In this document: positions 50,516 through 59,630 of the stretch, piece after piece | How the letters are laid out: every line of letters begins with the position of its first letter | How positions within the stretch are numbered: the first letter of the stretch is position 1 | Source of the DNA: Sphingomonas sp. | Lineage (GTDB): Bacteria > Pseudomonadota > Alphaproteobacteria > Sphingomonadales > Sphingomonadaceae | Assembly (NCBI RefSeq): GCF_004799495.1 | Contig: NZ_SSMY01000002.1 | Span: forward strand, 248,001 to 312,000 | Length of the DNA: 64,000 nt | Direction of reading: 5' to 3' | The notes under the pieces: model-generated | Databases searched by the model: none | What the model saw: the letters and a program-made list of their open reading frames with translations, nothing else | What the model was told of the DNA's origin: nothing | Translations under genes and position numbers: made by a program

Positions 50516-51699
50516 GCGGCGACGACACCGACAAGCCCGCAACGCGCGTCGTCACCGCGGGGCGGCGCGAGGAATGGACGCAGGGGATCGTCAATCCGCC
50601 GGTATGGCGCGCCTCGACCATTCTCTACGACAACGTCGCGCACCTCCGCGAGGCGGCGCGCGGCGATAGCCACCACAAGCTCTATTACGGCCGGCGCGGC
50701 ACGCCGACGCAATGGGCGCTTGCCGATGCGCTGACCGAGCTCGAGCCGGGGGCGGAGGGGACGTTCCTCTATTGCTCGGGCGCCGCGGCGGTGAACGCGG
50801 CACTGCTGTCGGTGCTCGAACCGGGCGACGAATTGCTGCTGGTCGATTCGGCGTACGATCCGACGACCAGCTTCGCCGCCGGCTTCCTCAGGAAATTCGG
50901 GATCACGACGCGGCATTACGATCCGCTGATCGGTGCCGGTATCGCCGAAATGATCGGCGACAACACCCGCGCGATCCTGCTCGAAAGCCCCGGCAGCCTG
51001 ACCTTCGAGGTGCAGGATGTCCCCGCGATCGTCGCCGCGGCGAAAGCGCGCGGCGTCGCGACGCTCCTCGATAATACCTGGGCGACGCCGCTCCTGTTTC
51101 CCGCGATCGAACGCGGGGTCGACCTCACCGTCCTCGCCTGCACCAAATATGTCGTCGGGCATTCGGACGTGATGCTCGGATCGGTCACCGCCGGCCCCGG
51201 CTTCTTCGCGAAACTGCGCAACACCAGCTTCCAGCTCGGCCAGGTCGCGAGCCCCGACGATTGCTGGCTGGGCGCTCGCGGACTGCGCACGATGGCAGTG
51301 CGGTTGAAGCAGCATGGCGCGAGCGGCCTCGCGGTCGCCAACTGGCTCGCCGACCGGCCCGAGGTTGCGACGGTACTCCACCCCGCGTTGCCGGGTTGCC
51401 CGGGGCACGATTTCTTCACGCGCGATTTCAACGGCGCCTCGGGGCTCTTCGCGTTCGCCTTGCGCGACGGCGACGAGGCGAGCCGCGCGGTGTTCGTCGA
51501 TGCGCTGCGGCTGTTCGGGATCGGCTATAGCTGGGGTGGGTACGAGAGCCTCGCGCTGCCGGTCGATCCCAGGCGCGCGCTCGGCGTGCCCGACCATGGC
51601 GGACCGCTGGTACGGCTGCATATCGGCCTCGAGGATCCGGACGACCTGATCGCCGATCTCGACCAGGCGTTCGCCGCGGTCCGGAGCGCGCGCGGATGA
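50512..51699 (+). CDS. metC: Cystathionine beta-lyase
   Basis: PLP enzyme that cleaves cystathionine to homocysteine, pyruvate and ammonia. The 395-residue protein of the Cys/Met-metabolism family has the PLP lysine Lys212 in ACTKYVVGHSD, the YGRRGTPTQ substrate loop, and SWGGYESL near the end as in MetC-type enzymes. Its ATG overlaps the rhodanese stop by four bases, and its own stop overlaps the MscS gene start by four bases, a chain of three coupled genes. Confidence 0.94.
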   Translation: MSGDDTDKPATRVVTAGRREEWTQGIVNPPVWRASTILYDNVAHLREAARGDSHHKLYYGRRGTPTQWALADALTELEPGAEGTFLYCSGAAAVNAALLSVLEPGDELLLVDSAYDPTTSFAAGFLRKFGITTRHYDPLIGAGIAEMIGDNTRAILLESPGSLTFEVQDVPAIVAAAKARGVATLLDNTWATPLLFPAIERGVDLTVLACTKYVVGHSDVMLGSVTAGPGFFAKLRNTSFQLGQVASPDDCWLGARGLRTMAVRLKQHGASGLAVANWLADRPEVATVLHPALPGCPGHDFFTRDFNGASGLFAFALRDGDEASRAVFVDALRLFGIGYSWGGYESLALPVDPRRALGVPDHGGPLVRLHIGLEDPDDLIADLDQAFAAVRSARG

Positions 51700-52973
51700 A
51701 CGGCGCGCTGGCCTGGCTCAAGGCGCAGGGCCTCGCCATCCCCGAGGGCGCGGAAGCGATAGAAACCGGCATCGTCGTGGTGCTGATCGTCGCGGCGCTC
51801 GCGATCGGGCTGTTCACCGGGCGCCGGCTCGGCCCGCGTGCGGGGGAATTGTGGACGCGGCACCTCGGCCATCATGCCGAAGCGTTCGGCGGCCGCGTCG
51901 CCGCGATCGTCCGCCACGGCGTCGCCGCGATCCTGCTCGCGATCCTGCTCGCCAGCGGCACCTGGCCGCCGCTCGCCACCGCGCTGATCGGGTTCTTCTT
52001 CGGCGCCGCCATCGCGCGGATGACGGTCGAGGTGCTGCGCGGGCTCGGCATCCCGCGCTGGATGGCGTGGCCGGTCGCGTTCATCCTGTTCGCCGCGACG
52101 TTGAGCTACGCGGTCGGCGGGCTCGCGCCGATCAAGGCCAAGCTGTCGGGGATCGGGCTACCGATCGGGGCCAAGTTCTTCTCGTTCTACGCGCTGATCG
52201 TCGCGCTCCTCACGATCGTCTGCCTGTTCGCCGGCATTCGCCTCGCCAACCGGCTGATCGGGCACGCGATCCTGCGCACCACCGGGTTCGATCCGACGCA
52301 GAAGCTGCTCACACAGAAGCTCGCGGCGATCGCGGTGGTGATCATCGCCTTCTTCGTCGGGATCGACTTGCTCGATATCGACCTCACAACCTTCGCGGTC
52401 TTCTCCGGCGCGCTCGGCCTCGCAATCGGATTCGGGTTGCAGAAGACCGTCGGCAATCTGATCGCCGGGATCATCCTGCTGCTCGACCGCTCGATCAAGC
52501 CGGGCGACGTGATCGTCGTCGGGGAGAAGGAAGTCGGCTGGGTCAACAAGATCGGGGTGCGCGCGGTCAGCGTGCTCACTCGCGACGGCAAGGAGCATCT
52601 GATCCCGAACGAGGATCTGATGACCAAGGCGGTCGAGAATTGGTCGTACACCGACCGCAACGTCCGCGTCCGCGTGCCGGTCACCGTCGCGTACGATTGC
52701 GACCTCAAGCTCGCGCAGGAACTGATGCTGCGCGCGGCGGCCGAAAGTCCGCGCGTACTCGACGACCCCAAGTCGAATGTCTGGCTCACCGAATTCGGCG
52801 AGAACGGCGTCAAGCACGACGTGCTGGTGTGGATCAACGACCCGCAGAGCGGGGTCGGCAACGTGCGGTCGGATGTGCTCAACCGGCTGTGGGTATTGTT
52901 CAAGGATCACGGCATCCGCACGCCCTATCCGCAGCGCGAGGTGCGCATCGTCGGCGAGCAGAACGACGACTGA
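51696..52973 (+). CDS. MscS-type mechanosensitive ion channel
   Basis: A 425-residue inner-membrane channel with about five or six membrane segments. The pore helix and vestibule start are visible in GALGLAIGFGLQKTVGNLIAG and LDRSIKPGDVIVV, which are strongly conserved in MscS. The C-terminal part is the mixed alpha/beta cage. It protects against low-osmolarity shock in known members. Coupled by overlap to metC upstream, which has no clear functional reason. Confidence 0.94.
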   Translation: MNGALAWLKAQGLAIPEGAEAIETGIVVVLIVAALAIGLFTGRRLGPRAGELWTRHLGHHAEAFGGRVAAIVRHGVAAILLAILLASGTWPPLATALIGFFFGAAIARMTVEVLRGLGIPRWMAWPVAFILFAATLSYAVGGLAPIKAKLSGIGLPIGAKFFSFYALIVALLTIVCLFAGIRLANRLIGHAILRTTGFDPTQKLLTQKLAAIAVVIIAFFVGIDLLDIDLTTFAVFSGALGLAIGFGLQKTVGNLIAGIILLLDRSIKPGDVIVVGEKEVGWVNKIGVRAVSVLTRDGKEHLIPNEDLMTKAVENWSYTDRNVRVRVPVTVAYDCDLKLAQELMLRAAAESPRVLDDPKSNVWLTEFGENGVKHDVLVWINDPQSGVGNVRSDVLNRLWVLFKDHGIRTPYPQREVRIVGEQNDD

Positions 52974-53179
52974 CCATCCGATCCCTGTTGCGGAAACGCA
53001 ACAACATTACGCTGCCGCCGCGATTCACCTTCGAAAAGTGTTGTGCAGCGCAGCGAAGGCAGGCATCATCGTGACCGTGCCGGGCCAATGGCCCGTCGGC
53101 TTTCAGCCGGCCAAGAAGTCGAAACCGGCACATGCAGGCGGGGACGAACGCTTCTTTTTCCGACGTCGAAAGGAATGAC

Positions 53180-54016
53180 ATGCGCTTCTCCCACATCGGC
53201 CTCGGCGTGCTCGCGCTCGCCACGGCGACTCCCGCGCTCGCGGACCCGGTGCCCGCTGCGGCCGCCCCGACCGCAGCCGATTCCGCTGCGCCGGCCGACG
53301 ACGGCGCCACCGCGCCGCCCAAGGCGATCACGATCAGCGGCGGCGCGACGCTCGTCTCCGACTATCGCTTTCGCGGCATTTCGCAGACCAATTTGCAGCC
53401 GGCTATCCAGGGGTCGATTACGCTGACGCACGTTTCGGGTTTCTACGTGTCGGTGTGGAGCTCCTCGACCTCGGGCTATGTCACCCAATCGGGCACGGGC
53501 AGCCAGGAGATCGACCTGATCGCCGGGTTCAAGAAGACCTCCGGCGGCGCCACGTTCGACGCCGGCTTGCTCTATTACGTCTATCCGCGCTCGCGTCCCA
53601 CGGGCGACCGCAGCAGCGCGAACTTCGTCGAGCCCTACGCCGATGTCGCGTACACGATCGGACCGGTGACCGCGAAGGTGACCCTGAACTACGCCCCGAA
53701 ACAAAAGGCGCTGGCGCTCGACCAGGGGCAGAGCGGGCTGCTGCGGAAGAACGACAATGTCTATTTGGCGGGCGACCTGAGCGGGTCGATCCCCAACACC
53801 CCGATCGGGCTCACCGCGCATATCGGCCACACCTGGGGCCCAAGCTGGCTGTCGCTCGGCAAGGAATATACCGACTGGGGCTTCGGCGCGACCATGACGC
53901 GCAAGAACCTGGTCATCGGGCTCAGCTATGTCGACACCGATGGTGTGTTCACGCTCGCCAACGGCAAGAATGCGGCCCGCAGCGGCGTCGTCGCATCGGT
54001 GGGTGTAAGTTTCTGA
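53180..54016 (+). CDS. TorF family putative porin
   Basis: A 278-residue outer-membrane protein: signal peptide (about 1-21, TPALA), an Ala/Pro linker, then an even beta-strand pattern to a terminal Phe (VGVSF), as expected of a beta-barrel. The ISGGATLVSDYRFRGISQT region is typical of the TorF (TIGR02001) group. The ribosome site AAAGGA is clear. A hairpin TGTTGCG-GAAA-CGCAACA (52986-53003) lies in the 206-base upstream gap, which holds nothing else I can name. Confidence 0.9.
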   Translation: MRFSHIGLGVLALATATPALADPVPAAAAPTAADSAAPADDGATAPPKAITISGGATLVSDYRFRGISQTNLQPAIQGSITLTHVSGFYVSVWSSSTSGYVTQSGTGSQEIDLIAGFKKTSGGATFDAGLLYYVYPRSRPTGDRSSANFVEPYADVAYTIGPVTAKVTLNYAPKQKALALDQGQSGLLRKNDNVYLAGDLSGSIPNTPIGLTAHIGHTWGPSWLSLGKEYTDWGFGATMTRKNLVIGLSYVDTDGVFTLANGKNAARSGVVASVGVSF

Positions 54017-54075
54017 TCGGTTCCCCGGGGGTGGCGTCCTGCCGCCCCCTTTTGCGCGGCCCCGCAACGGACAAG

Positions 54076-54092
54076 ATGTGATATTGTAACGT
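54076..54092. promoter_or_regulatory. Zur-like site upstream of the MerC-like gene
   Basis: ATGTGATATTGTAACGT; its right part ATATTGTAACGT fits 9 of 12 bases of the ATGTTATAACAT-type core, and ATGTGATA is the same half-site as in the palindrome before exbD. It ends 30 bases before the start codon at 54122. A zur gene is the next gene but one. Confidence 0.4.
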
Positions 54093-54121
54093 CGCGCCGA
54101 TGCGCCTAGATAGTCGCCACG

Positions 54122-54508
54122 ATGATAGCCGCGATTCGCTCTTCGCTGTTCCACCACAACCATTCGCTCGATCGCTATGCGATGGGGCTGTCGGGGCTGT
54201 GTGCGGTGCATTGCCTGGCGAGCGCAGTGCTAGTGGCGCTGGCATCGACCGCGGGCGGGTTGCTGCTCAACCCCCTGTTCCACGAAGTCGGGCTGACGAT
54301 CGCGATCGGGCTGGGCGCGCTCGCGCTCGGCCGCGGCATCTTCCAGCACGGCTATATGGCGCCCGCCGTCACCGGCTCGTTCGGGCTCGGCATCATGGCC
54401 GGCGCGATGCAGCTGCCGCACGGCAACGGCGGCGAGACGCTGTGGACGATCATCGGCGTCGCGATCTTGGCGCTGGGGCATGATCTGAACCGCAGGGCCG
54501 CCAACTAA
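54122..54508 (+). CDS. MerC-domain membrane protein
   Basis: A 128-residue inner-membrane protein with four hydrophobic segments. Cys27, His30 and Cys31 in CAVHC match the metal-binding motif of MerC mercury transporters; chromosomal relatives next to Zur are thought to handle zinc or other metals. No other mer gene is near. It lies 147 bases before zur in the same direction with a possible Zur site in front, so a zinc role is more likely than mercury resistance. Confidence 0.85.
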   Translation: MIAAIRSSLFHHNHSLDRYAMGLSGLCAVHCLASAVLVALASTAGGLLLNPLFHEVGLTIAIGLGALALGRGIFQHGYMAPAVTGSFGLGIMAGAMQLPHGNGGETLWTIIGVAILALGHDLNRRAAN

Positions 54509-54655
54509 GCTGAAGCGTAGGCGCGGCGACGTCCGCGCCGATGCGCGTAGCGCAACACTTCGGCCGGACGGCGGACGGCTCTAGCCGGTCCGGCCGACGG
54601 CTTTGCCGGCGGCCCGCCCATTGCCCTTCGCTAGCTGACCGCCTAAATTCTATCC

Positions 54656-55120
54656 ATGGCCGCACACGCCCACCATCATCATGAACCGGCCGGCGCCGAC
54701 CTCGCCACCGCTGCGCAAGCCACGCTGGAGAAATCCGGCGAGCAATGGACCGCGATGCGCGCGAGCATCTTCGACGCGCTCGCGAAATTCGACAAGCCGG
54801 CGAGCGCGTACGACATCGCCGATGCGGTATCGAAGCGCGAAGGCCGCCGCGTGGCCGCCAACAGCGTGTACCGCATCCTCGACCTGTTCGTCGGTGCCAA
54901 CCTGGCGCGGCGGGTGGAGAGCTCGAACGCGTACATCGCCAACGCGCACCCCGATTGCCTGCACGATTGCATCTTCCTGGTGTGCGACAGCTGCGGCCAG
55001 ACCGTGCATATCGACGACGACAGCATCGCCGACAACGTCCGCCACGCCGCCGAAGCTGCCGGATTCTCGCCCGTGCGTCCGGTGATCGAAGTGCGCGGCA
55101 AATGTGCGGATTGCGATTAG
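54656..55120 (+). CDS. zur: Zur/Fur-family zinc-responsive repressor
   Basis: A 154-residue Fur-superfamily regulator. The His-rich start (AHAHHHH) and the winged helix (RASIFDALAKFDKPASAYDIADAV, NSVYRILDLFV) are followed by a dimerisation part with two CxxC pairs (CDSC and KCADC) for structural zinc, as in Zur. It would repress zinc uptake genes when zinc is sufficient. The 147-base gap from the MerC-like gene holds a 9-bp perfect hairpin (54561-54596) without a T-run. Confidence 0.92.
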   Translation: MAAHAHHHHEPAGADLATAAQATLEKSGEQWTAMRASIFDALAKFDKPASAYDIADAVSKREGRRVAANSVYRILDLFVGANLARRVESSNAYIANAHPDCLHDCIFLVCDSCGQTVHIDDDSIADNVRHAAEAAGFSPVRPVIEVRGKCADCD

Positions 55121-55121
55121 G

Positions 55122-55868
55122 TCAGGGCGTCCCGCCGGTAGGTACGACCGGAACGGATTGAGCGCTAGTGACGGGCGCCGACGGCGCTGACGCCTCAACC
55201 GGCTCTTCCGGGATCGTCGCGACGAACTTCGGCGGCGGGACCTTGGGCGCGTAATAGTCGCGCCACGCATCGAACGCGGTGTAGAAATCGATGAATGGCT
55301 TATCGAGCCGCTTGAGCGCGGCGCGCGCATACGCCGGCAGGTCGGCATCGGCGACCGTCGCGACAGTGCCGATCTCGTTCCGCGCGGCCGCGCAGAATGC
55401 GACGCGGATCGTCTGCTGGCTGTAGAAATTGTAGAGCCGCGTCTGCTGCGCCTCATACGCGTCGCGCCAGTCGCCCCAGCCGGTTTCCTCCCATTCGTGG
55501 AGGTATTGCTGCGCGGCCGCGTCGAGCGCCGCCGGGTGCGCCTTGATCCACGCATTGTATCCCTCGAGCACGCCGCCGCCGGCCTGATCGCACGCCAGCG
55601 CCGCGACGTTGAGCGCGCCGCGCAGGTGCCACACCGCCGCCGCGTTGGTCATCTCGAAGTTCGGCGTGACATAGCTACCGTCGGACCGCTGGGCGGGAGT
55701 CTGGTAATCGCGATAGCCGCCCTCGGGCATGGCCGGCGGCGGCGGCGCTGGCGGCGGCGGCAGCGTCGCCACGACCGCGGGCGGCGGGACCTGCGGCTGG
55801 GTGCACCCGGCGAGACTTGCCGCCAGCCCGATCGTCACACTCACTACCGGCAATCCGCGGATCGCCAT
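55122..55868 (-). CDS. Putative lipoprotein of unknown function
   Basis: A 248-residue lipoprotein with lipobox LAGC (Cys22), a Pro-rich stretch (about 25-48) and a helical domain rich in Trp, Tyr and Ala (HEWEETGWGDWRDAYEAQQTR). It ends in a Pro/Val/Ser tail. No family recognised. ATG at 55868 is preferred because GGGAGA lies six bases upstream; 55874 is an alternative. It is convergent with zur, one base apart. Confidence 0.75.
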   Translation of the reverse strand: MAIRGLPVVSVTIGLAASLAGCTQPQVPPPAVVATLPPPPAPPPPAMPEGGYRDYQTPAQRSDGSYVTPNFEMTNAAAVWHLRGALNVAALACDQAGGGVLEGYNAWIKAHPAALDAAAQQYLHEWEETGWGDWRDAYEAQQTRLYNFYSQQTIRVAFCAAARNEIGTVATVADADLPAYARAALKRLDKPFIDFYTAFDAWRDYYAPKVPPPKFVATIPEEPVEASAPSAPVTSAQSVPVVPTGGTP

Positions 55869-56186
55869 ACGCATTCTCCCTTCGCCCCGGATGTTCACCG
55901 TCGCGGCGGACGCGGCAAGCGGCTTGGGGCGAAACGTCGTATCAACGGGATCGTTGCAGGGGCCTGAACGAGCGAGCGGGGCGGCTTCTCCCCTCGCCGC
56001 GTCCGAATTTTCTTCAAATGTAGGATTTCGCGTGTCAGCCTGGCGATTCGCTCTTTCTCATCGCCGCCCGTCCACTCGCTTCGTCGCACGCCACCGGCGA
56101 CGTCGCGTGACTTTCGCCGATTGGCCGGCGGCGCGCGTCCGCGAAACGATTTCGCTAGTGTAAACCTAGTGTAAACTTTCGGCCGC
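55869..56186. other. Gene-free stretch of 318 bases
   Basis: It separates the acetyltransferase (read leftward, ends at 56187) from the lipoprotein gene (starts 55868). It contains an 11-bp tandem repeat of CTAGTGTAAAC at 56155-56165 and 56166-56176. No convincing ORF, RNA gene or terminator was found in the rest. Confidence 0.6.
56155..56176. repeat. 11-bp tandem direct repeat CTAGTGTAAAC
   Basis: Two exact adjacent copies (one helical turn each) directly after the acetyltransferase 3' end. Could be a binding site for the lipoprotein gene promoter or a chance duplication. Confidence 0.45.
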
Positions 56187-56723
56187 TCAGCCGAGCACCT
56201 TTCCCATCCTGACGCCCGGGACAGGCACGCCGCCCTCGCTCATCTTTTGGACGCGCTCGATCGGTTCGTACCCGCACGCGAGATAGAGCGACTCGCCCGC
56301 CAGCGTCGCCATCAGTTCGGCGCGCGTGAACCCCGCGGCCTTCGCCGCCGCTTCACTCGCGGCCAGCACCATTCGCCCGATCCCGCGCCGGACATGATCG
56401 GGGTCGGTATACATCGCGCGGATCCGCGCCGGGTCCCTGGCCGGGTCGAGCGGCGCGGCATTGCGTAGCGCCGGGTTGTGGTCCCCGCCGTAGAGCGTCG
56501 CGCGCCAGCTCCACCCGCCGCACCCGACGATCCGGCCTTCATCCTCGACCACGACATAGGTGCCGTCGGCGAGCAATTGTGTATCGAGTCCCATGCTGAG
56601 GCGGCTGGCCGCGATCTCTTCGTCGCTTAGGAATGCGCGCTGCAGTTCGCTGATCGCGCGGTCCATCAGCGCCGTGATCGCGGGGATGTCGTCGGCCGTC
56701 GCGATTCGCGTCGTGAAGGTCAC
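56187..56723 (-). CDS. GNAT family acetyltransferase
   Basis: A 178-residue acetyltransferase: VTFTTRIATADDIPAITALM is the entry, YVVVEDEGRIVGCGGW and MYTDPDHVRRGIGRMVL the acetyl-CoA core, and LYLACGYEPIERV the last part. Substrate unknown. The start is GTG at 56723, which overlaps the stop of the upstream dipeptidase gene (GTGA), so the two are coupled. Confidence 0.9.
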   Translation of the reverse strand: MTFTTRIATADDIPAITALMDRAISELQRAFLSDEEIAASRLSMGLDTQLLADGTYVVVEDEGRIVGCGGWSWRATLYGGDHNPALRNAAPLDPARDPARIRAMYTDPDHVRRGIGRMVLAASEAAAKAAGFTRAELMATLAGESLYLACGYEPIERVQKMSEGGVPVPGVRMGKVLG

Positions 56724-57976
56724 TTGCCGTCGAGCATCGCGATCGTCGCGGTCGCGGGCGGGACATCCGCCATGCTCGCCGCGACACGCTCGGCGGCTTC
56801 CATCACGCGCAGGATATTGCCGCCGGCAAGCTTGGCGATCATCTCGTCGCTCCACCCGCGCCGCATCAGCTCCGCGAGCAACGCGGGATAGGTGTCGACC
56901 CCGTCGAGGCCCACCGGCAAATTGCCGTCGATCCCGTCGAAGTCGCCGCCCAGCCCGACATGGTCAATCCCCGCGACCTTGACGATATATTCGATGTGAT
57001 CGGCCACTTGGCTTAGCGTCACGACCGGGCGCGGATGATCGCGCTCCCATTGCGCCAGCGCCGCCTTCGCCCGCTCGGGCTGGCCGATATACAGCCCGCC
57101 ATAGGGCGGCGAGTAATAGCGGCCCTTTTCCGCGTTGCGGTCCGCATCCCAGCGCCGCCGCGCCTCGGACACGTACCCTGGTGCATAATTGACCATGATC
57201 ACGCCGCCGTTCGCCGCGAGCAGCTTTAGCACCTTGTCGGATACGTTGCGGGGACTGTCGTCGAGCCCGCGCGCCGAGGAATGCGAGAAGATCACCGGCG
57301 CCTTCGACACCCGCAGCGCGTCGAGCATCGTGTCCTCGTTGACGTGGCTCAGGTCGACCAGCATGCCGAGGCGGTTGAGCTCGCGCACCACCGCTTCGCC
57401 GAACTTGGTCAGCCCGCCGTGCTGCGGGTCATCGGTCGCCGAATCCGCCCAGGCGATCGTCTTCGAATGCGTGAGCGTAAGGTACGATGCGCCGAGCGCG
57501 CGATAGGCGCGCAACACCGCGAAGCTTCCGTCGATCTGCCCCCCGCCCTCGACCCCGAACATGCTCGCGATCCGCCCTTGCGCGTGGATACGGCGGACGT
57601 CGGCGGCGGTGGCCGCCTGCGCGAAGACGTTCGGATAGCGGCGGAAGATTTCCTTCATCAGCGCGATTTGTTCGAGCGTGTCCTTGACCTGCTCGGACCC
57701 CGGCAGGCTCGCCGAGACATAGACCGACCAGAACTGCCCGCCGACATGGCCCGCGCGGAGCCGCGTGATGTCGGTGTTGTACTGCTTCGGATCGAGCCGC
57801 GTCAGGTCCATCGTCCAACGCGCATCGCCCGCCTTGTCGGCGAGCGTTTCCGCCCAGTCGTTGTGCCCGTCGATCAGCGGCGTCTTCGCCAGGACGGCGA
57901 CGACGCGGCTATCGTAGGACGGCGCCGCGCTGATCAGCAGCGGCGTGGCGAGGAGCAGGGCTAAGGCTGTGCGCAT
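56720..57976 (-). CDS. Membrane dipeptidase (peptidase M19 family)
   Basis: A 418-residue zinc dipeptidase with a signal peptide (about 1-18). DGHNDW holds the first metal ligands, HSSARGLDDSPRN and GGVIMVNYAPG carry later ones, and GIDHVGLGGDFDG is the typical M19 block. It should act in the periplasm on dipeptides, perhaps from the cell wall. The metallophosphoesterase gene ends 31 bases upstream. Confidence 0.94.
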   Translation of the reverse strand: MRTALALLLATPLLISAAPSYDSRVVAVLAKTPLIDGHNDWAETLADKAGDARWTMDLTRLDPKQYNTDITRLRAGHVGGQFWSVYVSASLPGSEQVKDTLEQIALMKEIFRRYPNVFAQAATAADVRRIHAQGRIASMFGVEGGGQIDGSFAVLRAYRALGASYLTLTHSKTIAWADSATDDPQHGGLTKFGEAVVRELNRLGMLVDLSHVNEDTMLDALRVSKAPVIFSHSSARGLDDSPRNVSDKVLKLLAANGGVIMVNYAPGYVSEARRRWDADRNAEKGRYYSPPYGGLYIGQPERAKAALAQWERDHPRPVVTLSQVADHIEYIVKVAGIDHVGLGGDFDGIDGNLPVGLDGVDTYPALLAELMRRGWSDEMIAKLAGGNILRVMEAAERVAASMADVPPATATIAMLDGK

Positions 57977-58006
57977 GCCTTCAGCCTATCGGCGGGTAGC
58001 GTTGGG

Positions 58007-58780
58007 TCAAGCGGGCTGCGGCTTCTCCACCGGGAGCACGGTGTCGGGCTGCGACGTCATCTTGCGGCACACTACCTCGAACGCGCCACCGCCGATCCGG
58101 ATCTCGTTGAACGAGGGCGGGTCGGCGCGGGTGCGTTCGGACAACGTGCCAGCGCCGATCATGCGAATCGTGTGGCCGTCGACCTTGTGCGCGATGTCGA
58201 ACGCGTCGTGGACATGCCCCGTCAGCACCGCGTTCGCGCCGGCGACGGCCAGCGCGGCGATCGCCTCCGCCCCGCGATGCGTCTGCGCCGACGCGCGGGT
58301 GTGCGGCTCGATCAACGGGTGGTGCGCAGCGACGAAGATCAGCCGATCCTTCGGCGCGTCGGCGATCAAATTGAGCGTTTTCTGCAACGCGTTGCGGCTG
58401 ACATAACCCTTCGACCAGTTGAACCGCCACTGCGCGCGGCGCGTCGTGACCAGCGGCACGATCGTCACGCCCGGCAGGTCGAGCGGCTGTTCGATCACAC
58501 GTTCGATCGCGTGGTAGCGATGATAGGGCCGAAAGATCCGGTCGAGCATGTTCCAGTACGGCAGATCGTGATTGCCGACCTCCAGCGTCACCGGCCGGCC
58601 GAGCGATTGCAGCCAGGCGAGCCCTGCGGCGAACTCGCGCGACCGCGCGCGCATCGTCAGGTCGCCGGTCATCACCACCGCGTCGGGCTGCTCCGCCGCG
58701 ACGAGCGCGTCGAACCACGCGACCGCGGCCTTGTCTTCGCGGCCGAAATGGACGTCGCTGACGTGGAACAGCCGGATCAC
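58007..58780 (-). CDS. Metallophosphoesterase
   Basis: A 257-residue calcineurin-like phosphoesterase. The metal-binding set is complete: FHVSDVHFG, MTGDLT, GNHDLPYW, AAHHPL and GHVHDAF. Cytoplasmic, substrate unknown. The start is a GTG (58780) inside the stop of the lipid kinase gene, the GTGA overlap. The gene order suggests a link with phosphatidic acid or other lipid phosphate handling, which is inference. Confidence 0.92.
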   Translation of the reverse strand: MIRLFHVSDVHFGREDKAAVAWFDALVAAEQPDAVVMTGDLTMRARSREFAAGLAWLQSLGRPVTLEVGNHDLPYWNMLDRIFRPYHRYHAIERVIEQPLDLPGVTIVPLVTTRRAQWRFNWSKGYVSRNALQKTLNLIADAPKDRLIFVAAHHPLIEPHTRASAQTHRGAEAIAALAVAGANAVLTGHVHDAFDIAHKVDGHTIRMIGAGTLSERTRADPPSFNEIRIGGGAFEVVCRKMTSQPDTVLPVEKPQPA

Positions 58781-59598
58781 AACGTGGTCACGAACTGCGC
58801 GGCGGTGCGCCCCGTGGTGATGACGGTAGCGGGGTCGAGCATCACCGGCTCGCCATCGAACAGCGCGAGTACGGGACGGCGCTCGGCAATCGTCAGGCGG
58901 GGCGTTTCGACGGCGGTCACGGCATGAGCGGCAACCCAGTCGCCGGTGATCAAGTTCCATCCCAGGTCGGCGATCGAGCGGAAATCGCGCGCGTCGATCG
59001 CGGCGACCGCCAGCCTGTCCTCGTGCGGGCGGACATAGGCCGCTTGCGCTTCCTTGGGGAAACCGGACGCCCCGACCAGCCGAATACCGCGACCGAACGT
59101 GCGCCGCCACGCGGCGCGGATCGCCGGCCATAGCGCCCCAATCTTGCGCTCCCGGATTCGCTCGCGCGCGCGATACCAGTTCGCCGCCGGCCCGACGATC
59201 AGGCCGACCATCGCACGGTACCTGCCGGCCTCGACACACGGCAAGGCAACCCGGCGCGCGCCTTCGTGCGCCGCCACGATGATCGCCGCCGGATCGGCGG
59301 CGCCGTGCAGAGTCTTGGCGAGCATGTTCATCGTGCCGCCCGGCAGGATGAGGATCGCGCCATCCCAACCGGCGAGCGCGCAGACCGCCGCGTTGATCGT
59401 GCCATCGCCGGCAAACAGCACCACGGTGTCGGCCCGTGCCTTGACCAACGCGCCGGGTGTCGGGAGATCATCCTCGGGAAAGTCGGTCTTGCCGGCCAGT
59501 ACCAACCCCCGCTCTGCGAACACGGCCAGGATCGCTTCGACCTTGGCCTCGTCGGACGCGCCCGACTGCGGATTGGTGATGAACCACAATCGCTGCAT
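58777..59598 (-). CDS. Diacylglycerol/lipid kinase-like protein
   Basis: A 273-residue member of the diacylglycerol kinase catalytic-domain family (YegS/DgkB type). WFITNPQSGASDE, GDGTINAAVCAL and PGGTMNMLAKTL are the nucleotide-binding motifs. It likely phosphorylates a lipid at the inner face of the membrane. ATG at 59598 is selected; a start further up would be unsupported. The upstream histidine kinase gene ends 33 bases away. Confidence 0.9.
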   Translation of the reverse strand: MQRLWFITNPQSGASDEAKVEAILAVFAERGLVLAGKTDFPEDDLPTPGALVKARADTVVLFAGDGTINAAVCALAGWDGAILILPGGTMNMLAKTLHGAADPAAIIVAAHEGARRVALPCVEAGRYRAMVGLIVGPAANWYRARERIRERKIGALWPAIRAAWRRTFGRGIRLVGASGFPKEAQAAYVRPHEDRLAVAAIDARDFRSIADLGWNLITGDWVAAHAVTAVETPRLTIAERRPVLALFDGEPVMLDPATVITTGRTAAQFVTTL

Positions 59599-59630
59599 GT
59601 CCGAGCCAACGCGCCACAAGACGCGCTCGG

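Noticed and set aside
54122..54508. Mercury-resistance operon
   Set aside because: Only a MerC-like gene is present and zur is the neighbour; no merA, merT, merP or merR.
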